A DNA stretch of 64,000 nt, taken from Cheilinus undulatus (Eukaryota > Chordata > Actinopteri > Labriformes > Labridae). Positions within the stretch are counted from its first letter, which is position 1. Each line of letters starts with the position of its first letter. Under the pieces are notes generated by a model. It was not told the origin of the DNA, searched no databases, and worked only from the letters and a program-made list of their open reading frames with translations. The translations under genes and the position numbers were made by a program. The stretch covers positions 25,176,719 through 25,240,718 of the forward strand of contig NC_054882.1 in the NCBI RefSeq assembly GCF_018320785.1, in the 5' to 3' direction. Of this stretch, positions 11,902 through 21,984 are shown piece after piece.

Positions 11902-14900
11902 GTAAGAATATCCACTTTTTAGAATACTGGCATTGGCAGTAAAAACTCACTTATGCTCTGTGTTTGAAACGCAAACAGATACAGACGGAGCTTTCTGCAT
12001 TCATGTTGTGGTTATTACTACAGGTTCTCTCAAAACTTACAGATTATTATTTCACTACCTGAAGAAATATACATTTTTTTAATCAAAACCTGACCTCACC
12101 ATAAATATAATTATTTTGGGGGAAATAAACCCTTTACATGACAGTTTAAGTGCAACACCTCCTAATATTTATCATTTAAACAAACAAAAAACATTGGATA
12201 TTTTTATAAACTATGTATGTGCTAATTGGATTTCCTTGAAGGGGATTATCACAGCCTTGAATGTCTCAGTAATGAGCAACAAGTCTGATTTTTATCTATT
12301 ATCTTTTTTTTATTTTAATATTTTGATAAATTGTGACACTCAGGGTGTTGGGGGCCAGAAATGGATGCCAGACATTAATAGCAATAAAAATTCTTTACAA
12401 TAAAAAGTTTTGGATTAATTTTTAAAATCAAGATCAGACATAACATAAATACCAAATATTGATTTTCCTCATTTTTATGCAAAAAAAGTTTTTTTTTCTT
12501 ATACTACATGCAAATGGGATTTTTTAAAGGAGATTATCACAGCTCTGAATATGTTTCAGATGATCAACAACTTTTATTTTAATGTGTTTTTTTTTTTTTA
12601 TTTTAATAAATTGTTACAATAGTGCCCCTGTAGGAAACCAGGAAAAAAAAGCATGACATTTGAAGCATGACTCCAGGATGAAAGCATGCATACACAGGTT
12701 TTGGTATTAAAATTTCAAATTTCAATTTTATAAAAACCTACCCTCCAAAATTTATGTTGCTAGAATTAACACAGTCAAAATATCCTAGAAAAAAGAAAAC
12801 CAAAAAAAATGGCCTGAAAAATGGCCTTAACACCCATGGATAGAACATCAAATGTTGGCAAACAAACTCTCTTTTAGTGGGACAGAATCAGTGATGCCTC
12901 CACGATGTCCCACTTCAATAAGACCCACATAGCTGAATTTTCTGGCATTTTCTGTCTACTTTGACACCCTGACCTAAAGTCAGCAACATGTATCCTGACG
13001 CTGACCAAGAGGCTAACTAGGCTTATTTTCTACACTTTAACACATAAGTAACTCAAGTTCCATTTCAGGAATTGCTAGTCCATATCATTCTCTTCTTGAT
13101 ACACTGGGAAAAGTTCACAGTCATTTCCTTTTTGTTGTCTCCTTCATTTAAGAGCACAGGGCTGCAAGCATCACACAAAGTGTTCTGGCTGTAGCTATGA
13201 TTTACTCTTATTCACTGCCTGATTACCCATGAACTCACGCAAAGTCACGAGGAGAGTAGATAACATCATGATGGTGGTATTCAAAACCATTGTAAAAGAC
13301 GAAAAAAGTCTCTGATCTAGCTTCTCTTACTTATTCCAAACATAAGAGGAGTGGAAATGGCAATCCTACCACCCAAATTGTGTTCATAGTTCGTGTGTGT
13401 GTGTGTGTATTGTGGCTAAAGTTAGTCTTAAGTAAACCAGACTGATTCATCTAAGCCCTTTGAATACCTTTGAATCATAGTCATTCATAGCGCATTTGTC
13501 ACGTACTGTTGAGAAACAAAATTCTGCATCAGGCAAGAAGTGAAATTTCTGTTACTTTGTCAACCAGACATGACCTGACTTTTAGCGATTACTCACCTAC
13601 CTTTCATGATGCTCTTACACAGCCCTAAACTGTAGTATTAACACTGCTAGAAGAGAAATGACTAAAGCGTAAAGCTGGGACTTTTATTAAGAAAAGAAGG
13701 CCAGAGAAGCCATCTGAAGGAGCTGGAACTGGTCAGTGAACTGGCCCTGTGTGCTGTACAACATTACAGTTCACGGCCTCCTCCTCCTCCGTCGTAGCTG
13801 CTTCCTCAGTCGTCTCCTCCCGGCCCGTCTGCTTTCATAAACAGCTGTTGTGCTGTCAGGCTCCATTCAGTGACCTTGGGGGTCACCGCAGTCCCAGAGG
13901 TGCCCGCGGGGCAGCCCAGCTTCAGCTCTGGCAGAGCTCTGTTCATGGCCATGTTTCCAATGTTTGTTTTCTCTTCGTCCTCTGTTTGTTCTGCCAGAGT
14001 CGTCCCTGTTCCTCCCCCACAGACTGTGCAACTGGGACACTTTTACACATATACTCCCACAGGAAAGCGTACTGTACATTATACAAACAATTTTTACTTC
14101 CAAATGAAAACAGGATACACAGTGGCATATCGCAACTGGTTTTATGTTTCTGTGAGCGTTGTTTAAAGTTGTTTTTGTTGGGTTATTAAAGAAATGGCTG
14201 ATTCTCTCTGTATTTGGCATTATTTGCAATGCAGTTTGACTTAAAAAGTGCAAATATGTTTGTCTTTTTCCCCTTCTGAGAGTGGGATCTGGCTGCACCT
14301 CTGATGGCCAATCTCAGAGACCATTCATCTGAGAGACTGTATATCTCAGAAAGGAAACCCTGTCATTTTACAACATGTTTCAGATTTTTTTTAATTCATA
14401 AACAAAGTCTGGCCATCACATTTACAAAAAACATCGTAAACATTACTAAGCAAAATTTTATCATTAAATAGAGTAAACATTCAGAGGTCTTATCCAGGAT
14501 AAAACTACATTTAGACCAGTTTTAGAAATAGCTACATGAACGGTGGCTTGCTTTAGCTCCATTAGCTTTAGCTAAAGCAAACATAGCTACATTAGCTACA
14601 TTATTAATGTTACCACATGTGCCAATGTAGCCAAGTTAGCTTTAGCAACATGAGCTTTGGCAAACATGGTTAAAGCTAATTTAGCTTCATAGATAATATA
14701 TCTATATAGATAGCTACATTTTGAGATTAGCTCTAGCTATGTTAGCTACATTAGAAACGTTTCTTTGTTATCAAAAGCTAAGTTAGCTTCAACAATGAGA
14801 GCTTCAGCAACGTGAGCTTAAGCTAACTTCGCTACGTAGATAATGTAGATACATAGCTCACATAGCAGCTTAGCTTTAGCTATATTATCTGCGTAGCTCT

Positions 14901-17900
14901 TTTATCTACATAGCTTATGCTACATACCTATGTAAGCTTCACTTCACTTACTGTAGTAGAATATTCTCCTGTAAGCAGACTGTTTACTCAGCTTAGTAAT
15001 CAAGCTTTGCAGGTCAGATTTTTAACTTTTACCTTTTGGTGTCCTGACTGTTATCGTAGCCCTTACCCTAACCCTCAAGTTTAATCTGATTTTATTTTTT
15101 TGTTTTAACATGTATCTCCATTCTAAGATATATGGCGTCTCAGATGAATGGTCTGTGAGAAAGGCCGTCAAAGATGACCGGTCTGAAGCCTTCTAAATAT
15201 AACCTGGCACACCAGATAGACTATTCCACATATCCATTGCATCCATCTGGGCAACTACCCACTGAAAGTGTTTTGAAAAGGCAGAACCTTTGAAAAAAAA
15301 TCTTGGAGGGTAATTGAATCATTCCTTCTGTCTTCTTTCTGAAACATATAACATAGTGGGCATGCAAAGCTCCTGAGTGAACCATGGCTGTGGCTGCTAA
15401 CTGTTACTGTAGATGGATGGTGAATGTGGTCCAGTTCTGATAAAACTGCCACTGTACAGTTGCTACATCTGAGTTTACTGCTACACCTGCAGCAGCCATT
15501 GCTACCAGCTTTCAGTACAGGCTTTGTGAAAGTACACTTGAAATATACACAAAAATAGATATGTTGTCCTATTCTCAGCCACAGTATTGATGTTCCAAGA
15601 GGTGTGGGGCCGCAGCTTCTGCAGGACCATAGAGAAGCTGGTGGAGGTGGTGCAGGAGTACCCGTCAGAAGTGGAGCACATCTACAGCCCCTCCTGTGTG
15701 CCGCTGGTGAGGTGTGCCGGCTGCTGTGGGGATGAAAACCTGGAGTGCCATCCCACTCACACCACAAATGTCACCATGCAGGTAAAAAAAAGAAAAAGGT
15801 GCATAGCTATGCGAAATCTGTCTGATCTATTTCTTCATGCACCATAGAAGCTTCAATTTAATTTTGTTTTACCACTCAGCTGTTGAAAATCAGGCCATCG
15901 GAGCCGGGCCAGGAATATGTAGAGATGACATTTGTGGAGCATCAGACATGTGAATGTAGGTAAGAAAACGAAAAATAATTTATAGCATAAAAGTACTCAA
16001 ATACCAACCCTGTCTCTTCAATACAGATTGCCAATATTTTTATTACCATGGCATCCTGAGTCAGACAGCAAACTAATCTGGTATGTTTGAGTCCTTTTTT
16101 GATTTTCAGGTCACTTATCAAAAGGGCTGCAAAAAAATGTCTCAACAATCAATTAGACTATTACTTAACGTTCCTATGACTGTGTATAAGGGCTCTTCAT
16201 TGTCAAGTAAAAAATATATTTAAGAAAAAAAATATATAGTTGTAAATTTACTAGAAAAAAAACTAAATTTTCGAGTTCCTTAAGTTTTAATTTTTGGTAA
16301 GAATTTGAAGAATTATGGTTAAGGTAAGGGTTAACGATGCCAAAATTTAAACATGGAAATCCTGACCTGCAAGACCTGTTTACAAAATGTTTAATAAAGC
16401 AGAGTAAACATTCTTCTTACAGGAAAAAGCCTTGTCCTCCATGAAAACCCTCTAACCCAGCTAACATAACTAAGGCTAAAGCTAACGAAGCTACATTTGC
16501 TAGGTAAGCTACGTAGGTAATGGGATTGAAGACTGTACACCTTCTACAGTTTTGTAAATCTCGTTAACCCAATTTTTTTTACTTTATAATAGCTATGTAG
16601 CTTACATAGCTAAAACTAACAAAGCTAACTGAGCTACGTAACTAAGTTACATAGCTACATTAGCTTTCACTAAAGTAAACTTAACTATTTGTTAAACAGG
16701 TCCATACAGAATTTAATCCAGGATTAGACCTCTGACCATTTTTATGTTTTATCTATGAAAGTCTATAATGTTGATTAAAAAAAACTTCTTAAACATTTTA
16801 CAGCAAGTTATATCACTTTTGTCCTTAAAGAGGTGCATCTCCCTCTGCTAGAGGGTCTGCAGCAAAACCCCCTCAATGTTTAAATGAATAACTAAAACAT
16901 TCTCAGTTCGCTTCTTTAGAATTTAAAACTTTGTAATCACAAAAACTTTAAGTTTTTCTTGAAAATGAATGCATCCTTTCTATTTTATCTTTTAAGGGTG
17001 CATTAAACCTGCCAGATTCAATGAACAAAATGTAAATTTCATCACCAGAGGCAAAGGGTGGTTTCACTTCATTTCCTTGTGTAAGCTGTCTTTAACTTAA
17101 CATTCAAAGTTTCCAAAGCAGTAATTGTCATGTCTTGTCTATTGTGGCACCTGCCGTGACAAGACATGGCATGTTACAACTAAAAAAATAAATAAATAAT
17201 TCTCTGGCTTTGAAAACAGTTCAAAATATTTGAGGTAATATAAGAACTCAACTGAAATACACACGAGAAGCATAGGAGTATACTCATGTTTAATTAATGT
17301 AGACATTTCTGTGTGAAAATACTATATATTATACATTTTAACCCCTTAGAGCCTGTTGTATGCTATTTGATATGTACTTTTATGATACCTCTATCTAATC
17401 AATATGATCAATAAATTAATAAAAAAAAATTCTGAATACAATCTGATAAATGATAAAAATGCCCTCAAGTGGATTATCAGTTACCAAAAAACACCTAATG
17501 TATCAAATGAGATAAAAAAAAATACTTATGTTAAATTTTATAAAAATTTTGATTTTTTGGATTTCAGTAGAAAGTGAAATAATAATTTCAGTTCCAAAAA
17601 ATTAGAATTTTCTGGCTATAATTTGTGTTTTCAGGCTTTAATGGGTTAATGAGGCCCCAAACATCAGTTTAGGACAGTTTTGTTGTCAACTCATGAAAAA
17701 GTCAATAACTGAAAAGATGTTACTTTTCATGACACATACAGTCTGCATGTTTGGCATCCATCTCTGCCCTCCTCTATGGGATTTATCTATGCCTAATAAT
17801 ATATATCACTTCCTTCGAAGGAAAAATAGCAAGTCAAAATCACGCAGCATCATTTAATTTTTTTTATTATAACAAGCAGAAGTGCATTAACATTTCTTGG

Positions 17901-19230
17901 AGACAGGGTTGGCTAATGACTGCTCAGTATATTGCACCTGGATGTTCTTTCTAATGCATTTATATATTTTTTTTTCTTCAGAGTCAAGAAACCCATTGTG
18001 AAGGTTGAAAGGTAAGAAGAATGTATCTAATGTATTGATAATAATAATATATGTTTTGTTATGTTACAGATATGTTACAGTGCTGTGCAGAACTTTTAGG
18101 CATGTTTGGAACAAAAATTAAGGCTGAAGTAAGACGTAGATGAGGCAAATTAGATGCTTGAGGGCCCCATTGGGCGAGAGGGTGGATTGACAGAACCGTG
18201 AACCGTGGTCAAGCTCTGGATGTCCTTGCATGTTGCCCAGGGGAAAAATAATCTGCTGAAAAAATAACCAAGTCCACACTTAGAGAGGAGCAAGGGGTGG
18301 ATGTGGTGAGTAAGCATGGTGTGGGCAGTGGTTCTCAAGTGATCTCGCCTCAGGACCCACCAGTTTCCTCAATGACCCAAAATTAAGAAAAAAATGTAAA
18401 ACAAAGAAAAAAAAGCACTTAAATTGACTGAATAGTGTTGCAGTTTGGATCTTATACAGAATAAAACATACAAATGAAAAAAAGACAGAAGAAAATCAGA
18501 TGTTTTACACCCCATTTCTTCACAATTAAACTTTTTTTGCCAATTTTCAGAGATCTTGAGAAATTTCCTCATTATCATAGAAAAAATCAGCTTTGTTATT
18601 GCAAGAAAAGGAGACAAATGTGTTCAACTATTGAGAAAAACATTTAAATGTACCCATTTTCACTACAAAATGGAGTAAAATAAAATGCGTGGATGTATCC
18701 ACTTTTGGGTCCTGACCCACCAGTTGAGAACCACGGGCCTATGGTACCATCTGGGCGGAACGTAGGGTTGCCAAGAGCCCCTGGTCATGCTGTGGATGTC
18801 CTTTGGGCCCTAAAACTACTGGCAGTCTCCAGGCATATTACAGGGAAAGCCTGGAAAAAAGAGATACCGTCGAGCTTGACCTTGGCAGTGTTGACATGTA
18901 TTGAGCTTGATTCTGCCCCCCATGGGCACATCGGGCCCTGTGATTAACTCGTGGCACCCAGCATGCCTAAAACGTACTCACATCACTGTATATGAATACC
19001 TGTCTCAGAGAATGGAAGCTAATTGTTGATATTTTTTCCTCTTGCAGAAAAAGGCAAAGAGGAAGAGGAAGGAAGAGAAAAGACAGACAAAAAACAAAAG
19101 ATTGTGACAGGTGCCTGCAAAGTCTTTGAGAAAGGAATTCACATCATAAGTAATGCACCATAACTTTAAATTAACAAAGCATCATCTTTATGTGTGCCTT
19201 CTGTTTAGATGCCAGATCCCTCGCAGGTAA
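11865..19230 (+). CDS. pgf: Placental growth factor (VEGF family), exons 2-7; signal-peptide exon not found
   Basis: Secreted cystine-knot growth factor of the PlGF/VEGF family; family members bind VEGFR1 and, through a basic tail, heparan sulfate and neuropilin. Exons seen: 11865-11901, 15579-15781, 15880-15959, 17982-18011, 19048-19110 and 19209-19230. They join with matching phases (435 nt, 144 residues plus stop). The core holds FQEVWGRSFC, SPSCVPLVRCAGCCGDENLE and CEC, giving the eight cystine-knot cysteines. FQEVWGRS, CCGDEN and NVTMQLLKIR are closer to PlGF than to VEGFA. A lysine/arginine-rich exon and a terminal RCQIPRR follow. Exon sizes of 30 nt and 22 nt for the fifth and last coding exons are those I recall for VEGFA exons 5 and 8. 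The exon with ATG and signal peptide was not recognised and may lie in the unassigned DNA upstream or outside the window. Introns 2 and 4 carry inverted GCTA-rich elements; intron 5 carries a nested transposon. Whether this is pgfa or pgfb cannot be decided here. Confidence 0.9.
11902..14292 (+). other. pgf: pgf intron 2, left part
   Basis: AT-rich intron. It contains a tandem pair of about 300-bp units at 12200-12640. Frames at 13749-14298 on both strands have no domain and are rejected as genes. Confidence 0.55.
12200..12640. repeat. Tandem pair of ~300-bp units in pgf intron 2
   Basis: The block 'ggattatcacagccttgaat … gataaattgtgacactcagg' (12242-12344) recurs as 'agattatcacagctctgaat … aataaattgttacaatagtg' (12531-12624), about 290-300 bp later, with the same order of motifs including the T-rich tract. 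Moderately diverged; the borders are not defined. Confidence 0.6.
14293..15180 (+). mobile_element. Inverted-repeat element with GCTA-rich core, copy 1 (pgf intron 2)
   Basis: About 60-bp imperfect inverted repeats at 14293-14352 and 15121-15180 (shared core gaccattcatctgaga). The inside, 14521-14960, is a degenerate array of AGCTACATTAGCT / GCTTTAGCTAA words; the right part has cagcccttaccctaaccct-like sequence. No coding capacity. Related copies: 16310-16745 (inverted) and about 61740-62375. Confidence 0.7.
15182..15578 (+). other. pgf: pgf intron 2, right end
   Basis: Starts with aacctggcacaccagat, a word also found next to copy 2 of the GCTA-rich element (61619). The rest is unremarkable up to the exon 3 acceptor. 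Confidence 0.5.
15579..15781 (+). CDS. pgf: pgf exon 3 (main VEGF/PDGF cystine-knot exon)
   Basis: 203-nt exon between acceptor tcctattctcag and donor CAG|gtaaaa. It encodes TVLMFQEVWGRSFC through NVTMQ, with six of the eight knot cysteines and the family signature PSCVPLVRCAGCC. The size is close to the 197-nt exon 3 of mammalian VEGF genes. NVT in NVTMQ is a likely N-glycosylation site. The long opposite-strand frame at 15255-15767 is a shadow of this exon. Confidence 0.95.
15880..15959 (+). CDS. pgf: pgf exon 4 (end of the cystine knot)
   Basis: 80-nt exon after acceptor ttttaccactcag and before donor TGTAG|gtaaga. It reads LLKIRPSEPGQEYVEMTFVE, then HQTCECR, supplying the last two knot cysteines (C-E-C). 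It follows exon 3 in phase 0 after a 98-bp intron and ends in phase 2. Confidence 0.93.
16310..16745 (-). mobile_element. GCTA-rich element, copy 3 (inverted, pgf intron 4)
   Basis: Reverse-complement relative of copy 1: ggtaagggttaacgatgcc on the left pairs with the right part of copy 1, and 'ccaggattagacctctgacc' on the right pairs with its left part (14484-14505). The core 16455-16690 is again GCTAAAGCTAAC / AGCTACGTA words. Outer inverted repeats were not clearly found, so it may be truncated. Confidence 0.6.
17129..17168. repeat. Perfect 11-bp hairpin in pgf intron 4
   Basis: catgtcttgtc (17129-17139) and gacaagacatg (17158-17168) form a perfect 11-bp stem with an 18-nt loop. The significance is unknown; it may be the remnant of a small palindromic element. 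Confidence 0.6.
17982..18011 (+). CDS. pgf: pgf exon 5 (30-nt linker exon)
   Basis: 30-nt exon with a long pyrimidine tract and acceptor (tttttttttcttcag) and donor AAAG|gtaaga. With its phase it reads VKKPIVKVER. VEGFA exon 5 is also 30 nt and lysine-rich, which supports the assignment. It begins and ends in phase 2, so it can be skipped without a frameshift. Confidence 0.85.
18078..18988. mobile_element. TA-flanked inverted-repeat transposon in pgf intron 5
   Basis: Ends cagtgctgtgcagaactttt…aggcatg and, inverted, catgcctaaaacgtactcac…cactg, with TA on both sides (18076-18077, 18989-18990), as in Tc1/mariner insertions. No intact transposase. A second element (18326-18735) sits inside it. 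Confidence 0.75.
18326..18735. mobile_element. hAT-like MITE nested in the intron-5 transposon
   Basis: Ends cagtggttctcaagtg…ggacccaccag and, inverted, ctgacccaccagttgagaac…cac. Related partial or complete copies lie at 22935-23020 and 50753-51019. No clear 8-bp target duplication at this copy. No coding capacity. Confidence 0.65.
19048..19110 (+). CDS. pgf: pgf exon 6 (basic heparin-binding exon)
   Basis: 63-nt exon between acceptor ttttcctcttgcag and donor GACAG|gtgcct. It reads KRQRGRGRKRKDRQKTKDCD, a very basic stretch like the heparin-binding exon of PlGF-2 and VEGF165/189. Length is a multiple of three with phase 2 at both ends, so its skipping would give a shorter diffusible PlGF-1-like form in frame. 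That is an inference; no transcript data are available. Confidence 0.85.
19209..19230 (+). CDS. pgf: pgf last coding exon (…CQIPRR, stop TAA)
   Basis: Acceptor tctgtttag, then A TGC CAG ATC CCT CGC AGG TAA. The split codon plus this exon reads RCQIPRR*. It parallels the VEGFA exon-8 tail (…CDKPRR) and human PlGF (…VPRR). A C-terminal arginine is the C-end rule feature that fits the b1 pocket of neuropilins in this family. The 22 coding nucleotides match VEGFA exon 8 as I recall it. Confidence 0.85.
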
Positions 19231-20590
19231 CTGTAGTGGCAACCCAAACCTCCTGTCGCAGCGGGGCTCATCTTTTATTTCCAACCCAGTGTCAGCACCT
19301 AGAGTCTCCTCCGCTCATCCACTAACACTGTGCCTGCAAACAGAGGCTCAAACTGCTGGGTTGTGTTGGTGACAAGCTCACCTTTTGACGAGGCAGAGCT
19401 TCAACAGGAAGTGTGTTTGATTTGTGGAAATACTGCTGTTACACACGTGACGCAATGGACACGCCTGGGAGCCAGTGCAATGTAGAACCAAACAGACCAG
19501 TGACTTCTTTTATCTATTACTGTGTTGTTTATTTTAATTTGCTCATTTCTTTGGTATTTAAAAGTGATTCCACATGTTTAGAGCCAATATTTATTAATAC
19601 AGAGACAAAAATTAAGGAACCAGCATTGTTCAAATATCAGAGCAGCCTTGGCAGCATTTGTAACTGCTGTTTTAGACATGAAAGAATGAAATGTCTCCCT
19701 CTAGTGTTTATAGAAATAGTGTTTAAAACCACTCTACATAAATGGTTTTGTTTTTACTTTAACCATATGAATATGATAGGAGTTTTCAGTCACATGATCA
19801 GCCTTATGGGAAATCAGTTCTCTTTGCACAGCTAAGGTGACCAGACATGAGTTTGACGGCAGTTCAAACCTAAATAAAACAATATTTATCAGACATTTTT
19901 CAACTCAAGGCATGACCAAAGACATTTTAAAGGCTATGATTTTAAAACTGTTTAAAAAAAAATTATTATTCTCTAGGATCTGTTCCAGTTTTTTTGTTGT
20001 TGTGGAGGGTTTGATACACTGTCATTCATACCTACTTTATATTATAACAGTCGTTTCATTGCTGAATCCATTCTGGATTGAAACTGTAGATATAACCAGT
20101 GAGTGACTTTAACTCTGAGAAACCTTGAGCTTTTCAATTACACAGACAAATCCACTTATGTTAAAGCACACCAGGAAGTGTTAGCCTGATTTAAAGATCA
20201 GTACAGTTATAATTAATACAATTAAGCAGTGCTCATTTGGAATTGATCCCAGATTAAAGAGTATCAATAGCAATTACTTTTTTGTTCTAACATGGTTGTT
20301 AAGATCTCACACATATAAAAACAGTAGGTTTTCTGTGCTCATTTTGACCTCAGTGACATAATATCCCACATGAACACAACACAGGTGCCTTTGTTTTTGG
20401 AAAGTAAGGGAGGTTCAATTGAAGTAGTTATGTAAAGTGCTTTTTTGTTTGTCTTTTTTTCAGTGTACTACACAAAGAAAATCAATGAAAGTGTAAAAGA
20501 TAACTTTCCATTTTGTTTGTATTTTTTATTTCATTTAAATATTTATTTTGTAATTAAATTCTTATTGCTGAATGCATGACTTGTGTGATT
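19231..20590 (+). other. pgf: Probable pgf 3' UTR
   Basis: Non-coding AT-rich sequence after the pgf stop. An ATTAAA at 20553-20558 is followed about 20 nt later by a GT-rich stretch (gacttgtgtgattt), a reasonable poly(A) signal. Just beyond it a degraded Tc1-like element begins. Two longer frames inside (19413-19835, 19837-20106) have no recognisable domain and are taken as chance. The 3' end is an inference. Confidence 0.45.
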
Positions 20591-20614
20591 TCTTTAAACA
20601 ATATACAAGCATAT

Positions 20615-21458
20615 ACTTTTGTTGATTTTATAAATCAATCATGGTCAATATCATTTGGCTTTTTGACATTTTTTTTTTTTAAACCTATCTTTCATGTCAA
20701 AGTGAAAACAGATTTCTATGAAGTAATGTAAATTAAATAAAAATATGTATAGTAAATAAATGATTGCATAGTCATAGTCACAGCACTCATAAAGTCTATT
20801 TGGATCACCTGGGTTTTCAATCAGCCACTCCAGAACTTTCATCTTGTTGTCTTTAAACCATTTCTGTGTAGATTTTGCTGTATGTTTCGGGTCATTTTCT
20901 TGCTGGAAAATAAATCTCCCAAGTCATAGTTCTCTTGCAGACTGAATAACACTATCCTCCAGGATTTTCCTATATTTTGCCGCATTCATTTTACCCTCTA
21001 CCTTTACAAGCTCTTCAGGGCCAGCTTCTGAGAAGCATCCCCACAGCATGATGCTGCCACCACTGTGCTTCACAGTGAGGATGGTGCGTTTGTGGTGATG
21101 TGGAGTGTTTGGTGTCTATGCTAAGCATGGCCAAAAAGCACCATTTTGGCCTCATCAGACCGAAGAACATTCTCCCACTTCAACATGGCGTCTCCTACGT
21201 GCCTTTTGGCACTATAGTCGAGATGTAATCTGAGTTTTCGTCAATGGTGGTCTTCTCTTTGCCACCCTCCCATTAAGGTTTGACTGGTGAAGGGCACTGG
21301 TAACAGTTGTTGTATGAAATCCCTCCAATCTCAGCTGCTGAGGCTTGTATCCCCTTCAGAGTAGTCATGGGTGTCTTGGTGGCCTCTCTCACTAGTCTAC
21401 TTCTTGCATGGTCACTCAGTTTGTGAGGATGGCCTGATCTAGGCAGATTTATACATGT
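20615..21458 (-). mobile_element. Degraded Tc1-like transposon (family copy B)
   Basis: Collinear with copy C (34.45 kb): 'ttataaatcaatcatggtca', 'cagactgaataacactatcc', 'cagcatgatgctgccaccac', 'ctcactagtctacttcttgc'. The transposase would be on the - strand but is full of stops. Cut off after 'tttatacatgtg', where a LINE fragment follows. Lies between pgf and cipc. Confidence 0.8.
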
Positions 21459-21757
21459 GGGAATAAATAGGAGGTAGGAGACAATAGTTACAAGACTGAG
21501 ATTAGGACTTACAGGTTTGAATAAAACATTTCTAATGGGAAAACATGAGAATGGTAGATGTGATATTTGTGGAGAGGAAGAAAACATATATTTATGGAAT
21601 GCAGAAAGTAAGTCTATATTAGAGAAAGCGAGCGATTGAAGAATATTGAAGTAAAAAAAATAGTATTCGTGAAATGTTAAATAAACCAAGAGAAGATAAG
21701 ATCATGAGATTTGTATTCGAGTTTTTAAGAAATACAGGATTGTTGGAAAGAATATGA
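21459..21757 (+). mobile_element. LINE ORF2 C-terminal fragment
   Basis: The + strand encodes pieces NGRCDICGEEEN and, after frame breaks, REMLNKPREDKIMRFVFEFL then RNTGLLERI* ending at 21757. A Cys-x2-Cys knuckle followed by such a tail is typical for the end of ORF2 of some non-LTR retrotransposons. Truncated and frameshifted. Confidence 0.65.
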
Positions 21758-21783
21758 TAATGGTGTTTTTTTTCCCTCTAATG

Positions 21784-21954
21784 CAGTGATTCCCAACCTG
21801 TGGGCCACGAAGGTATTGCAAGCTTCCAACATGTTTCTCCTGTGTTCAGTTCAGTCCTTTATGTTCAATTTAAAAAAAAGTGCTCTGAGGTGGGCTGTGA
21901 AAATTTTTGAGACTTAAAAGTGGGCCCTGAGTTGGAAAAGGTTGGGAACTAGTG
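21784..21954. mobile_element. hAT-type MITE with perfect 8-bp target duplication
   Basis: 171-bp element with ends cagtgattcccaacctg and, inverted, ggttgggaactagtg. It is flanked on both sides by ctctaatg (21776-21783 and 21955-21962). An 8-bp duplication is the hallmark of hAT transposition. No coding capacity. Confidence 0.85.
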
Positions 21955-21984
21955 CTCTAATGCATATGCAGCTGCATGTGTTAT

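Noticed and set aside
13749..14298. Overlapping frames of up to 146 codons on both strands in pgf intron 2
   Set aside because: No domain and no splice signals that fit pgf; open on both strands because of local composition.
15255..15767. Open frame of 170 codons on the - strand
   Set aside because: It overlaps pgf exon 3 on the opposite strand; the + strand reading is clearly VEGF-like, so this is a shadow.
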